Source: Bretschneidera sinensis | Taxonomy: Eukaryota; Streptophyta; Magnoliopsida; Brassicales; Akaniaceae | Direction: 5' to 3' | NCBI GenBank assembly: GCA_023935145.1 | Contig: CM043700.1 | Coordinates: 32,535,501-32,599,500 of the forward strand | DNA: 64,000 nt | Part shown: positions 22,592 to 34,874 of the stretch, one piece after another | Numbering within the stretch: position 1 is the stretch's first letter | How the letters are laid out: each line of letters starts with the position of its first letter | Program-made: the position numbers and the translations under genes | Notes under the pieces: model-generated | Seen by the model: only the letters and a program-made list of their open reading frames with translations | Told to the model about the DNA's origin: nothing | Database searches by the model: none

Positions 22592-25500
22592 ATGCAGGTA
22601 AGTTTCTCTTTATATTTCAAATTGAATCCCTAATTTGTTGTCAACCCAAGTTACCCTTCTTCCAATTTTGGGATGTTTTACTCTAAACCCTTAGAAAAAG
22701 CCACTAATTTTTCATCTCCTTTCCCCTCTTCTTTCTTAATCTCAAAAACCAAACAGAACATTTAGTGGCTCGGGCTGTTTATATTCCAAAATAACTTAAT
22801 ACTCCGTGCAAGAGGATACTTCTTTCATTTGTTTGCTTATAAAAAAAATACTTATTTCATTTATTTTTCCTGTTTATTCATGTAATTATCAGTGCATCTC
22901 AAATTAGAAATAAATAAGGGTTGATGAAATTGAGTTATTCATTTTCTATTTTTTTCTATATTTATATGTACTCTCTTTGTCCCATTATATATGCCCTTCT
23001 TTCCATTTTGGGATGTCCCAAAATAATTGTCCCCAATCAAAAGTCAGATTTTTATCATCATTCTTCCAATAATACTCTTTATAATCACTCCAACTACATA
23101 AGTTGTTTGCATGCAATTAATGCACTTTCTTAATATTTGAGTGGTAAAATTGGTATTTTAATACCCATGCTTAGTGTTTTGCATGCAATTGATGCACTTT
23201 CGTAATCTTTGAGCTTTTTCAAAGAGAACATATATTATGGGATGGAGGGAGTATTTGTTATTGTTGTATTTCAGTTGCATCTTATTTATATTCGTATTGT
23301 AATGAATCTTATTATGTTTTATATCTTTATTAATCATTGTCTGATGCTAACAATAAGTATTACTTATCAAAAAAGCTATCATTAAGTATTGTTTTTTTCT
23401 TTGTATTTAACTTGAAATTGATAGAATTTCTACTAATATGTGTGCTGTGTGTAGGCAAGTGATAGGTTTAACATTAATTCCCAGCTTGAACACCTCCAAG
23501 CTAAATATGTTGGAACTGGGCATGCAGATTTGAATAGATTGTGAGTTTAGCTATTTGGAATTTAAAATATTGTTTGCTTGTTTGTTTGTTGATATGCATT
23601 TGTGGGTTTGTCTGTTTTTAACTTGTTATTGTTGGAATGATTAGTGAGTGGGCAGTGAATATTCAACGTGATAGCTATGCGTCATACATTGGACATTACC
23701 CTCTACTGGCATACTTTGCTGTCGCAGAAAATGAATCAGTAGGGAGAGAACGCTACAATTTCATGCAGGTTCTCTCTATTTTCTTGTCTTGTTTCCTTTA
23801 ACATTTACCAGTTTTCTTCATGATTTTTGTTTGATAAGAATTAGCTGTATAATCTTCAGTTTTTTTTACATTTTATCTGTTTATTTGTTTGCTAATTTAT
23901 TTATTTTGGAAGTAATGCTTATACCTGTAGTTTGCTTTTATTTTCTTAGATGTGCCATTCTTTGTTGTATTTGTATCAGCCATTTAGATCTTAACTACTC
24001 CCTGGTCTTTCCTGATCTTTTTGTACTTCTTGTGGGTTAAAATATAGCTCATTCGTCATCTTCATGGAGTCATGCAGGTTTGGATTGAATAGGGTTTTTG
24101 ACTGCCCTTCTATCAATTAGAGTGGTATCCTGTTGGTAGTTTCATTGATATTTTACAATTTAAGTCTTAATATCTCAAGCATCTAATTTCTTTTTAATTA
24201 CCGGTATTGTTTTGAGAGAATTTTTCTAATGAACATGCTCCAGGTAATGTTTTTTCCCTATTTTTTTAATAAGAAATTTTCCTTATTTTTTTTCTTATGT
24301 CCCCTATTTTTACTCCTTAGAGTTGTCTTCAACGCTTTTGCTGTTTAAGAACTTTCAGGAGGTAACTGGCATTCGTATTCTTCTTAAACCATGATCTTTA
24401 TTGGTAGTTAGTACTCGTTCCACCCAATAGGAGGAATGCCCTCCACTCGATATGAGTTTAGGTACAACATAAACCGCTGTCTGTTTTTTAGGGAACTTTT
24501 TTTTTTGAAAGTAGAAGATTCCTCAGTTTCCCTTGTTACTTTTATCCACTTTCCCTCGATCGTGGAATATAACTTACCTGAGTTAATCACTTATCCACCT
24601 TAAGTGATTATTCCCCCACCCCTAGGTAATCTAGCTTTCTGCAATTGAGGGACTTGTGTAGACAGTTTTACCCTCAAATAATTCTTATAATGTTACAGAC
24701 TCCATTTGTATAATCCACCCAAAACATTGTTTCTATTTTCCTTTCAATTTTACCAATTTATGTGCTTCTCAGCCATCATTCTATGCAACTTTCACTTCCC
24801 CAGGTATGACTTTGACTCTATAATAATAGTAATAAAAAAAGTATGATTAGTTTTTTAATAGATGCCTATATGAAATTAAAAAATTGTGGTCTAATAAAAA
24901 GTTTAAATTATTTGGGGCTTTGTTTTTTTAACTAAACAATACAAAAATTTGGATAGGCTCAAAGATAATTTTGTAATTTATACTTAAAAAATAACTTTCC
25001 TAGTGAAAATCTAACTTATAATTTTGATATTGCTTTCCTTCAAAAGTCAAACACAAGAATATCACATTTGATAGTAATCAGATTTCTTGATTTATGAAAA
25101 GTTAGATTACTTAATCATGAGAATCAAACCTTCTAGAAATCAAACAGCCCTTTACTGAAAAGTTTTATGGTTCACTAGGTTGCTGTTTATTTGATAGGAT
25201 CATTTTTTCCCTCTCCTTAAGCTCCTTTGAGGGATTAATGGTTATATTAGTTTTTGTCAGTGGGATTAATGGTTATTAGAGTATTGTGTTTCTTATGACA
25301 TGCCAAGAAATTGAGGATGGCTGGAATGAGGATAATTTTTAGATAGAATGGGGTGGTTAAACAGAAAAGGATAAATAAGAATTGGATTGATGGGGAATTC
25401 GAGAAACTCTGTTCAACAATTAGACGAGGGAATGTTCTCCATATTAGCCTACTAACATTTAACCTACCTAGCAAGAAATTTAACAGAAAAAAAGAAAACT

Positions 25501-26230
25501 CGGAAACATATTTTATGGTCTAGATTTGCGGAACTAAGGCCGGCCATTGCACCATTAAAAATGATTTTTTTTGGTCAAGTAGAAGGAGCTACAAAGATAA
25601 GAGGTGAGCAAGACAGCATGAGTTGGAAATAAACTGGAAGACCATATGATTTATGAGTTAAAAGTTGGCCTTATGTGAAGTAAAATGGTATAAACTAATT
25701 CATGTAGTTGATTCTTGATAGCAAGTAGCTGGAACAAGGTTTTTTTAGATGTCACGATTGACAATCACAGACGTGACATTGCTTATAGCAGGTCTCTTTT
25801 ATCAGGGAAGATTTTGCAATATGTCGTATGTAATGAATGAAGCTTTCTCGTGTGTTGGACCTACTGGTGACTCTTGCAAGTGAAATCCACATGCATGTGA
25901 GCGATTGATACATCACCAATTGTACTAAATAATTACTCTCACAAAAGGGAATAGCGAATATCTTAGCTCAATTTAATCCCATAAGTTTTTGAAAATGACT
26001 ACTAGTTCTTGTAAATGAGTATATTTTAAGTCATTTTTTTAACATCATGCTAAACTTAACGCAAGCCATTATAGCGTTATTAAGGGATAACAATCCGCGC
26101 CTGACCGTCTGGGCCACAATGTACCGTCGTAGTATGGTTTTTTTCATGAAAATGAGGGCTGGGGTGGTTTTAACATGTTCCCGCTTTGGATTTTGAGTTC
26201 CAAATTTGCCCTTCATTTCTTATTTAGTTG

Positions 26231-26276
<46 letters not shown>

Positions 26277-26746
26277 CTTTTAAGGTTTCTTCACCCCTTG
26301 TTCTCTCCTTAGCCGCCTCTCATTCTCTCTCTCTCTCTCTATATATATCTAACCGATCATGATGCTGTGATAGATCAGCGTGCCGTGACCTATCACTGTG
26401 CTGCACGATCCATCGTTGTTTGAGATAGAGAAGATTGAGAGAGAAAAGGAGGATGGTGATGAGGCCGAGCTGGTCATTGATTTGCAAATCAGCAATCTCG
26501 AGTTTGTTTTCTTTTTTCTTTTTTTTTTTTTAAATCATTGAAGATGTAAATGAATATTATCTTTGTTACTGTCATTGAAGATGTAAATGAACATTGCAAA
26601 TCGGCAATGTTGTAATTTCTTCTTATGGTAGGCGTCATACTTTGGATTAATGATGGGAATCACCTAATGTATGAATTACATTTGATGTTTTTGCGCAGAA
26701 AATGCTTTTACCTTGTGGTCTGCCCCCTGAAAGAGAAGACGATTGA
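22592..26746 (+). CDS. SF3B5: splicing factor 3B subunit 5 (SF3b10/SF3b5)
   Basis: Coding exons 22592-22597, 23455-23540, 23645-23768 and 26699-26746 join in phase through GT-AG introns to 87 residues, the usual length of this protein. The sequence reads nearly as in other plants: ASDRFNINSQLEHLQAKYVG, then SYASYIGHYPLLAYF, ending MLLPCGLPPEREDD. SF3b5 is the small subunit of the U2 snRNP SF3b complex. It stabilises SF3b1 and helps branch-point recognition in the nucleus. The first coding exon holds only Met-Gln. Intron 3 is 2.9 kb and repeat-rich; intron 1 carries a Stowaway MITE. No breaks were seen, so this should be functional. Confidence 0.95.
22971..23251. mobile_element. Stowaway-type (Tc1/mariner) MITE in SF3B5 intron 1
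   Basis: Left end CTCTCTTTGTCCCATTATAT and right end, reverse complemented, CTCCCTCCATCCCATAATAT are near-matching terminal repeats of the classic CTCCCTCCGTCCCA family. Both sides are flanked by TA (22969-22970 and 23252-23253). Length is 281 bp with no ORF. Confidence 0.88.
26232..26275. repeat. (TA)n microsatellite in SF3B5 intron 3
   Basis: About 44 bp of TA dinucleotides, followed 50 bp on by a (CT)n run at about 26320-26341. Confidence 0.95.
26535..26591. repeat. 20-bp direct repeat in SF3B5 intron 3
   Basis: TCATTGAAGATGTAAATGAA occurs at 26535-26554 and again at 26572-26591. This is a local duplication of unknown meaning. Confidence 0.8.
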
Positions 26747-28080
26747 GAATTACATTTAGAATGTGAAGCATTTTAAAGTCTTAGTCTCTTCAAGCTGGGG
26801 AAAGTGACTATCATGATTTTTATGTGTTTGCTGTAAAGAACAATGGCTCTCTGTGGCTTTGCTAATGTTTCCTGACTGGGAGAATATGCAAGTTACTGTG
26901 GCTTACTGGCTTGGAATCTCCAGCTTATTTAGTTATGAATTCTGTTGTGTGATCCTATTATCATTTGGTAATAGCTAACTAAAAGACTTTTCTTTCTTTC
27001 TTCTCCTTTCGTCGGTTAAAAATAGAATATTAAAGTTGAGAGCTCTTTCAAAAGATTTTATATGACACAGCTAAAAGAATGTGATGCACATTGATATTTG
27101 CACCCAACTAGAGAAAGTGAAGTTTTGATAAAACCTCTTTTATTTGTTTTAAACAAATCATATTTTCTTTTACTTTTTTAGAATCAAAAGAAGTGTAAGT
27201 TTCATAAATTGATGATTGAGAAGCACCTAAATCAATAAAATTGAATATATAAATGGGTATATTAGATCGTGTAAGAATTATGTGAGGCCATAATCGTTTT
27301 ATGGATTATGGGATGGAAGGAAAGTGAAAATTATAAAAATCAAACAAATTCAAGTGAGGAATTTTTCAATTTTTTTATGAAAGATTTTTTAATAAAAAAG
27401 GCAAACAACTCCTAAAATTTTATTAAATAATTATATTATTTACAATAATGATTAACATTTATCTATTATGTTTAGATCGAGTGGGATGTAGTGAAAGTTA
27501 AAAGAGAGATACATGTGTCGTGTATTCAGTTATTTCAATCATTTCGATTAACAAAACTCTAAGCCGAACCAGCTGGAATTTTCCCCAAAAAAAATTTAAG
27601 TTTTCTGCGGTTTTGCGGTTTTGCAACACACAAAAGTCCCTGAATATTTGGGTGAGAGGTCGGAGAGGGGGTTGCTGCAGCGTGAGAGGTGATAGAGTGG
27701 AAAAAATCCTTTTATACTTAGGATTTTTTAAATTATAATTAATAAAACATTAAAATAAAATAAAATATACAATTTGGTTAATTCAATACTAAATCGGTAA
27801 GTATATTCAAAGCCATATAAATGGAAGTATTTGGAAAAAAGTTTCAAATGGAACAAGTTAGATTCAATCGGTTAATTTGATTATAACCAAGAAAATTAAC
27901 AAATTTTTTCCAGTAACACCAAATTAGTGGTTTGAAAATTCCTTTATAGACACTTAAAATGGGTAGATTTTAAGGTTCTTTGATTAAAAACAAGGCACTG
28001 TGATTTGACTTAAATTAAAAAAAGGTCTAAACTCTAATAAACATAAATTCTCTCTCTCAAAAGTGTCAAATAATTTAACT
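26747..28080. other. SF3B5 3' region and spacer
   Basis: AT-rich. The first several hundred bases probably include the SF3B5 3'-UTR. No further gene seen. Confidence 0.5.
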
Positions 28081-28260
28081 TCTGTGTACTCTCTCTCTCC
28101 GTGATTTGCCTTTGAAGTTAGGGTTTTTCTTTTGAGGAAATTGTCGTTCAGAGAGAGAGAGAGATTTGAAATTTGGGGGGTTCATCATTTTAGGTGTATT
28201 TTGAGAAGCCAATGCCATTGGTTTGGGTGAAACTTGAAGTGTGTAAAAACAGTGATTTCC
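28081..28260 (+). promoter_or_regulatory. LSM1 leader with CT and GA tracts
   Basis: A (CT)n pyrimidine patch near 28087-28102 and a (GA)n tract near 28150-28165 lie in the 180 bp before the LSM1 start codon. Such tracts are common in TATA-less plant core promoters and leaders. The transcription start is not fixed by the sequence. Confidence 0.4.
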
Positions 28261-30380
28261 ATGTCGTGGGCTGGCCCTGATGATATCTTCCTATGTACTT
28301 CCCTTGCTGCCTACCTTGACAGTAATCTCACTCTCTTTTTCTCTCCCACTCTATGTATATGTGTGTGTGTGTCTGTATATTTATATGTTTAGATTGTTTA
28401 TTGGGGTGGAACGGGGAACCAATGCAATTTGGTTGCTTGATGGTTTACTTGTAATCTTTGATTTGGTTTGTTCTGGGGCGTTTAGGTGGGTTGTTGGATT
28501 TTGTGATTCAGGATTTGTTGTGCTTCAGTGTTACTGTTTGATTTACTGGTTTTTGTTGACATTAGTGCTTTATTGTGGTTTTTTTTTTCGTTGGATTTTT
28601 TTTATTTTGTATTCTTTTTGTTTTATTTTGGGAGTAAATCTGTTATGATTTGGATTTTTTTTTATAAAGTTTTCGGTGTAATTTGGTATCTTCTTTTTGT
28701 TTCTCAAAATATTTTTTTCTAATTGAGGTTGATTTGGAATAGAATAGCGTTAAACAGAATCAATATGTTGTCTTTTTGCTATTTTGCTTAGTTTTTGCGT
28801 ATTTATGAGTGCCACCATCTCGAAATTATGGTGCTTTTAAGAACTATATGGCACTCTTTTTATGCTTCACATCCAAATAGGCTATAGGAGTATCAGTTTT
28901 CTAAGTATCTTTAAGGAAAGGTAGAATGGAGGGAAAGGTTTGCATAAGGGAAAAGGTTGGTTTGAAACTACCGTTGTGTATATATTTAAGCATGTAGATG
29001 CTATTGCGAACACTAAAATTCTTTTTTTATTTTTCAAAGTATTGATTGACTCTCAAATTAGATAGCTTTGAAACTTCTTTTTTGAAAACATCAATTGGTT
29101 TTAAGGACTCTAAAGGCATCACTTCAGTAATAATTTACATGAAAATTATCACCTTCCACTATGATTCAATGATAGCTGAGATATTTTATTCGCTTAGGCC
29201 AATCAAAAGTGTCCCAACTTTTTGCTTTACCTGCATTTTCATAATTGAATGGTGTTGGGAAAATCAAATCAGAGCTACCTTCTTGGGCTCTCCAGATTCC
29301 CCCCTAATTGCAGTTTGGATGAGTTTCCCTAGGAGACTTCTTTAGAAGTAAATGTAACTCTTGGATATTCAATAGGCCCATTTGCAGCTCCGTCTTCAGG
29401 AAGTGTGCGTGATATTAATGTTAAGTGATTGTGGGGGAGTTTCTTTATTGCAAATTATTTGCACCTTTACACTCTTTGTGTTTTGCAGAGATACTTCTTT
29501 TCTTGCTGCAAGATGGTCGAAAGCTCATGGGATTATTACGTTCCTTTGATCAATTTGGTACTGTATCCATTTCAGACTGTAATTTGCATAACATCTTTTG
29601 CTTCTTTTTTCTGAACCTCATTCACTGAAGTAAATTATCTTTCGAAGCTAATGTCGTTCTAGAAGGTTCTTGTGAGAGAGTTATTGTTGGTGATCTTTTT
29701 TTGTGACGTCATCTTAGGTCTTTATGTAATCCATGGGGATAATGTTGTCTTAATCGGGGAGCTGGTATATTGTTGTATCTCTTTACCTTTTGGAAATTGA
29801 CTATGTTCAATCACTTTTGTTGAAATTTATCTTTTATTTATTTTGCTACTCATTGTACAGGACTTAGAAAAGGAGGAGCTTCCCCCCCCATATTACTCGT
29901 GTATCTGAAGAAGAGATTAAAAGAGTAAGTTTCATGCTGTAGTTTTTTTTAGCTTAAACTGAAATTTTCATTCGTTCATTTCTTATCTTTTGGCATGTTT
30001 ATCATGTGAACTCGAAAGTGGTATGGTTTGGAGGGGGAATGCTAGGCTAGAATATGGTCCCATTTAGGATCATGAGAGAGTTTCCAAATGCCTGAGAGTA
30101 ATATACTAGGTTTAGGTAGGAATTTCAGCAGCAGTCAGCTAAAATGGGGAAGAAAAAGGAGAGCAAGAATATCAGCTAGCCAATATGATTTGGAACTTCT
30201 GGATTTATTTATTTGATAATTTTCTGAAGAGTGGATGAGTTTTTCCTGGAGTCTAATTTGACTCATTCTGGTCTGCATTTGGGAAACCTTCAGAAACACT
30301 TTAGTATGTTAAGCGTTTTGCTATCTATAATGTAGGTCATTATAGAAAGGGTAATTTTTTTTAGTCCCTGAGGTTAGGTC

Positions 30381-32161
30381 CAGTGACGGAGCCAGGATTT
30401 TAGTTTAGATGGGCAAGAACATCGTAAGAAAAGAAACTAAGTACACCGCAAGTAGTAATAAACTTAAAATAAATAAAAGGGCATAGCTTTAGCCTATAAA
30501 TTGACAAACTAAAGAATATATCATTGTTAAAAAAACTCTCACGTACTTGTTGCACCTAAAAAATATTTTATTCAGTTGCCCTTGACAACTTCCATATGCA
30601 TTATTGTAAGCACCAACATGATTAGCTATTTTTTCTTTCTTTTTTCTTTCCAATTTTTAGATACTTTGGTAGCAAAGATTACTCTCACTTATCAGTTATC
30701 ATTAAAAAAAAAAGCAAAAGATTCTTCTCCTGCTTGATTTCTTGTTTCAAGTCTAACGAACTAGCATGCTCTTTAAGTCACTCTAAATTAAAACGACGCA
30801 CTGTGTTTACAATTTACTTTTAAAAAATGTAATAAGTTGGTTGGCACGACTCCTTTTGTAAGTGTGAGTCTCGTTTAGAGTTTTTCATAATTTCAAATAA
30901 CTACAAAATCATATTTGTGTAGTGAAATTAGAATAATAAAAAAAACTAACTTAATACGTAAATAATTACTATAACTATAACTATAACTATAACAACATGT
31001 TTGTTTCGTGGAATTAAATTAGGTGGAATAGAATTGTGATTCCACAACAAATAAAATTAAAGCGGAAGAGAATGCGATTCCACTATTGCGTTTGGTTGTA
31101 CATGTAGAATAGCTAATTTTATTCCATTTACAAAGTTAGGTTGGATGGAATAGAATACTGAAATTGTGGTGGAATCTATTGTAAATGACAAGAATATCCT
31201 TGGTATTCAAAATAGACAAAAAATGAATAAAAATTCTTTTAGACTAATATTTTTTAAACATTTTATGTGTTTTATATAATATTATTTTATATCTATTTAA
31301 CTATTATCTTTTTAGTCTATTTATAATTTTTCCTTAGTCCTTACATAATATTGATTGGTATGTTTTTATTCTTTTCTTTGATAGGGAAAAGAATATTAAA
31401 AAAAAACATTCTTACATCTTGGAAGAATATTAATAAGGTACCATACACCTAGACAATGTTCATATATTAAATAAATATTAGATAATGTCCATTAAAGGTA
31501 TCCAAAATAAATTATCATGGTAGAGTAAAATTGGAATATAAACTTTTATGTGAGGACATTTTAGTCGCAACGGGAACAAAACCTATTCCATATGGTGGTG
31601 GAATAGAAAATGGCACCTCTCCCCGTGCCATTTGCTATGGGATTGTCATTGAATTGCAATCCGGACTTTTTTATCCAATCAAACAAGTGAATTGGTAAGA
31701 TATGTGGAATTGGGGTTACCTCAACTAAATGGACTAAATTAACTATAATTAGAAAATTATCAAATATTATTTAATTGTTAGTGTGCTCATTGAAAAAGAA
31801 AAAGAAAAAAAACTATCCTAAGACTTACTCACAAACTTAATCTGTTAATCAAACTTGATAGATTATATAAATAGTATAAAAGATATTAATAGAAATTCAA
31901 CTATTTACAAATTGATAATTTTTTAGTTCTAGTAACTTTTTGATAACTTATTAAAGATTCACACACACACCGGAAGAGGGAGGTGAAATGGTAACATATA
32001 AGTGACAACACATTCTGCTATGCCAGTTTCAAAAAAGTACTCTTAATCCTAATAATTTAATTTTAGAAAAAAATTAAAATCATTGTGCCAATGTTAATAA
32101 TAAAAAATGAATAATCAAGCACACCAGAAAGATAGATATGAAAATATTAAAAAGTAAAATG

Positions 32162-32207
<46 letters not shown>

Positions 32208-32265
32208 AAAAAGTTTAGAAAACTTCAGGAGGGGGGCATCTCGATCCCCCTTCCCTCCACCCTTG
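30381..32265. mobile_element. hAT-like non-autonomous element nested in the MULE left arm
   Basis: It begins CAGTGACGGAG and ends CTCCACCCTTG, imperfect inverted ends of the type seen in plant hAT elements, with G- and C-rich runs before the right end. The 8-bp flanks are GTTAGGTC (30373-30380) and GTTAGATC (32266-32273), one mismatch. The intact right arm of the surrounding MULE reads GGTTAGGTCGAAA at the matching place, which is the predicted empty site. No transposase frame. A segment at about 31000-31700 (ends TTGTTTCGTGGA and TCCAATCAAACAAG) may be a further nested MITE. Confidence 0.75.
32165..32204. repeat. (AT)n microsatellite in the hAT-like element
   Basis: About 40 bp of AT dinucleotides. 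Confidence 0.95.
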
Positions 32266-33434
32266 GTTAGATCGAAAGTATAATTACATCTCTTAATTTT
32301 TAAAATCCTACACTTTCACCCCTACCGTTAGGAATCTGTTAATCAGACCTTTTTTTTTATACAAGTAGTTAATCAGACGTTAGAAAACGCTTATGTCATT
32401 TTCAAAAATGGTATCAATAGATGGGCACGTATGAAAAAATCATGTAAATACAGACATGCCGCTTTTTCTAACAGTTGCACCAGTAAAGATTTTTTTTCAA
32501 ATTTAATCTTATGCCTTAAGTATCTCTCAATTCCCAAAACCATAGCCACCCAAAAGAATCCTAATACACCCCCCAGTCAACCCAAGAACAACCCAATCCT
32601 GTCACAGATCTAGCCACAACTACAGACAACCCAATCACCCTTTTTTTGTCTTTTATTCTCAATAACATGAAGTTCACAAAGGCTGTTAGAGTGAGGTCTT
32701 GTCTTGTGTTGGTTTTGAGAAAGATTCTCTATATTTGCTTAATCAGGTCTCGCTTTCTCTTTCTCAGACTCTAGCTCATCTATTTTTTTCTTGCTATTAT
32801 TTTTACAGATTTGAATTTATGCAAAAGCATTGAGTCAGGTCAAGACCCACTAATATTGATTCCACATGCCCCCCACCACCATCTCTATCTCTTTCATTTT
32901 CATTCAATTTTTTTGGTAAAAGATTTACAGGGCAAAAGAAATTTTCACAAAGGGAGATGAAGGTGGTTATGGCAGCTAGGTGGGTGATTGGGTGAGGGAG
33001 AAAATTGAATGAAAAGAGAGAAAATTGAAGATGTATGGATTACTGTCAGCATTTTTAAAGTCTGACTAACAGATTACTGTCAGCAGGGATGAAAATGTAT
33101 GGTTTTAAAAATGAAGGGTTGTAACTGTAATTTCGACCTAACCTCAGGGGTAGAAAAGTAAATTGCCCTTATAGAAATCCATTGGAATTGCAAAAGAGAA
33201 TGCAATCTTTGTTAGGAAGGTATTAACAAAATCCTTCTCTTATGATTTGTGAGCCTCACGGGAACTACTGCATTAACATAATTCATGAAGTGTAATTCCT
33301 TGCTTCTGTTGTGGTGCAGCACTTTGTTGATTACTTAAGTTCGTTTATTTCTACAGGCGCAGAAAGCAGAAAGGGATGCTACAGCTCTAAAGGGTTCCAT
33401 GAGAAAAAGAATGAAGTTCCTTGATTTTGATTGA

Positions 33435-34874
33435 TGGATCCTACCATTTTGCTTAACGTTCATGCTGTGTTTGCAAATTTTAGAGCAGCGGTGACACACA
33501 AATGGGAGAAAGAAGGATAAAGCCCAATAGATTCTTGCTATCTCTATCTCACTGGAGTTGCTATAGCTTCAGAAGACTTAAATCTACTGGAAGTATGGGG
33601 ACAGGAATTTGGGTTTCAGCCCTCTTAGAGATGGCAATGATAATTTTCTTGTGCATCTGTAACATGTGGCAGTTTATATGTGCAATACACGGCTAGGATT
33701 TTCAGTTTCAGTTCAGGTTTTTATTTATTTATTTTTGATTATACCAAAACCGATGTTTAATCTCTCCATTCAGTTCTCTCCTCGTTTCAGGCTTTTTTGT
33801 TTTTTTATTTCCTATGCTGAAAACCAAATTTTAAAATATCTGTGGGTTGTTGCTTTGGTGCCTCATTTTATAATGGCACAATCATTTGTAATGTGTTTTT
33901 GTTTTTGTTTTTGTATTTTTAATGTTAATTTCAAGACATTTGTAATGCGTGTTTTTTTTGTTTCTATAAAGCTGATAATCGCTTCGCCCTGTGCAATCAC
34001 AGCATGCTTACACTTGTGGTCGAAGATTATGTTTTTTTTGTACTTTTTAGTTTCTCCACAGAAAACATAGCTGTTCATGGGTTCAATGGAAGTCAATAAA
34101 TGCTTTTTGGTTTGTACCACTCTTCAAATACTAAAATCTGCACAGATGGATGAGTTATATATTTAATGATTTTAGCAACGAGTTTATGATATTTAATTCA
34201 ACTGGGTCTCTTAAATATGTCATCCTTCTCATCATAATAACAATTGGATGTTATACTTTGCATCTCTCAGCGGGAGAATTGCTGACCAATAATTTGTTTC
34301 AGAAATGCGGGCCGGAAGCTTTCTAGTCTAAGATTGCATTTCGTATAACGAGCAGTCATCTGTCTCAATGGTTGTTGCACAAAATCAAATTTATTTGGAC
34401 GCTTTATGGTTTTGAAGTCATATCTTTATCGAAATCTCTTTTATGAAGAAAAAAAATATGCAAGTTTATAAACATTTGAAGTAAATTAGATCATCGTTGT
34501 AAATAAAAAAAAAAAAATTGCATTTCTTAGATTGTAGCAGCCTGCAGGGCAAACCTATTGGTTTTGCCAAGTCCTTGTAAAAATATTTCAGGGCTGTTGC
34601 TGAATCCAATCAAATCAATAGCTGGTTCAAGTGGGAAAACAAGACATGGAACAGGCACAAAAAGTTAGGAGGATATATTGATACTCAGTTATACATCAAC
34701 ATAGAATTGAAGAGTTTTCTTGACATAAACTGGATCATCTAATATGCCTCTGCATGAAGTTCACATGTAAAATTTTAACATAGTGCTCAAGGACTCGAGA
34801 GCCACAAAATACAAGAACAACATAATCAATACTTCCGGCTCGGAATTTCTATAATGCTAATGATAGACCTCTCT
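33435..34874. other. LSM1 3' region and intergenic space between convergent genes
   Basis: T-rich sequence with probable LSM1 3'-UTR at the left and cupin 3'-UTR at the right, since the two genes point towards each other. Frames at 33502-34120 are T-rich chance frames. Confidence 0.5.

Larger units (their letters stand above)
30349..33168. mobile_element. Mutator-like (MULE) non-autonomous element in LSM1 intron 4
   Basis: The flanks are perfect 9-bp duplications TTATAGAAA (30340-30348 and 33169-33177). Ends read GGGTAATTT at the left and, reverse complemented, GGGCAATTT at the right. The terminal inverted repeat is about 125 bp and continues through CCTGAGGTTAGGTC. In the left arm it is interrupted by a hAT-like insertion (30381-32265) and resumes at about 32274-32365; the right arm is about 33045-33168. 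Without the insertion the element is about 0.93 kb. The interior has no transposase. It has low-complexity proline/asparagine-type codons and intron-like words, so a captured gene fragment is possible. Confidence 0.82.
28261..33434 (+). pseudogene. LSM1: LSM1 (Sm-like decapping activator subunit), two frameshifts
   Basis: Five exons with GT-AG borders: 28261-28321, 29489-29557, 29648-29764, 29861-29924 and 33357-33434. Key words are MSWAGPDDIFL, DGRKLMGLLRSFDQF (Sm1), CERVIVGD and LYVIHGDNVVLIGEL (Sm2), and the end MRKRMKFLDFD. LSM1 heads the cytoplasmic LSM1-7 ring that promotes decapping of mRNAs. Exon 3 has one extra T in a T7 run (about 29706-29702 region, just before TGTGAC) and exon 4 one extra C in a C8 run (29882-29889). 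Without these two bases the exons would give 128 codons, the family length. Substitutions at conserved sites (DxPLG to DVILG, RGEN to HGDN, MEF to MKF) favour decay over base-calling error, but both shifts are in homopolymers. Introns are kept, so it is not a retrocopy. Intron 4 (3.4 kb) holds nested transposons. Confidence 0.82.

Noticed and set aside
24914..25150. Possible Harbinger-type MITE in SF3B5 intron 3 (GGGGCTTTG and AACAGCCC ends)
   Set aside because: Terminal repeats match poorly and no TTA/TAA duplication is clear.
28280..28722. Hydrophobic plus-strand frames in the first LSM1 intron
   Set aside because: T-rich intron translated as F/L/V/W; overlaps LSM1 exon 1 out of frame.
33502..34120. 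Frames of 64-134 residues downstream of LSM1
   Set aside because: T-rich 3' region with no motifs and no start context; chance frames.
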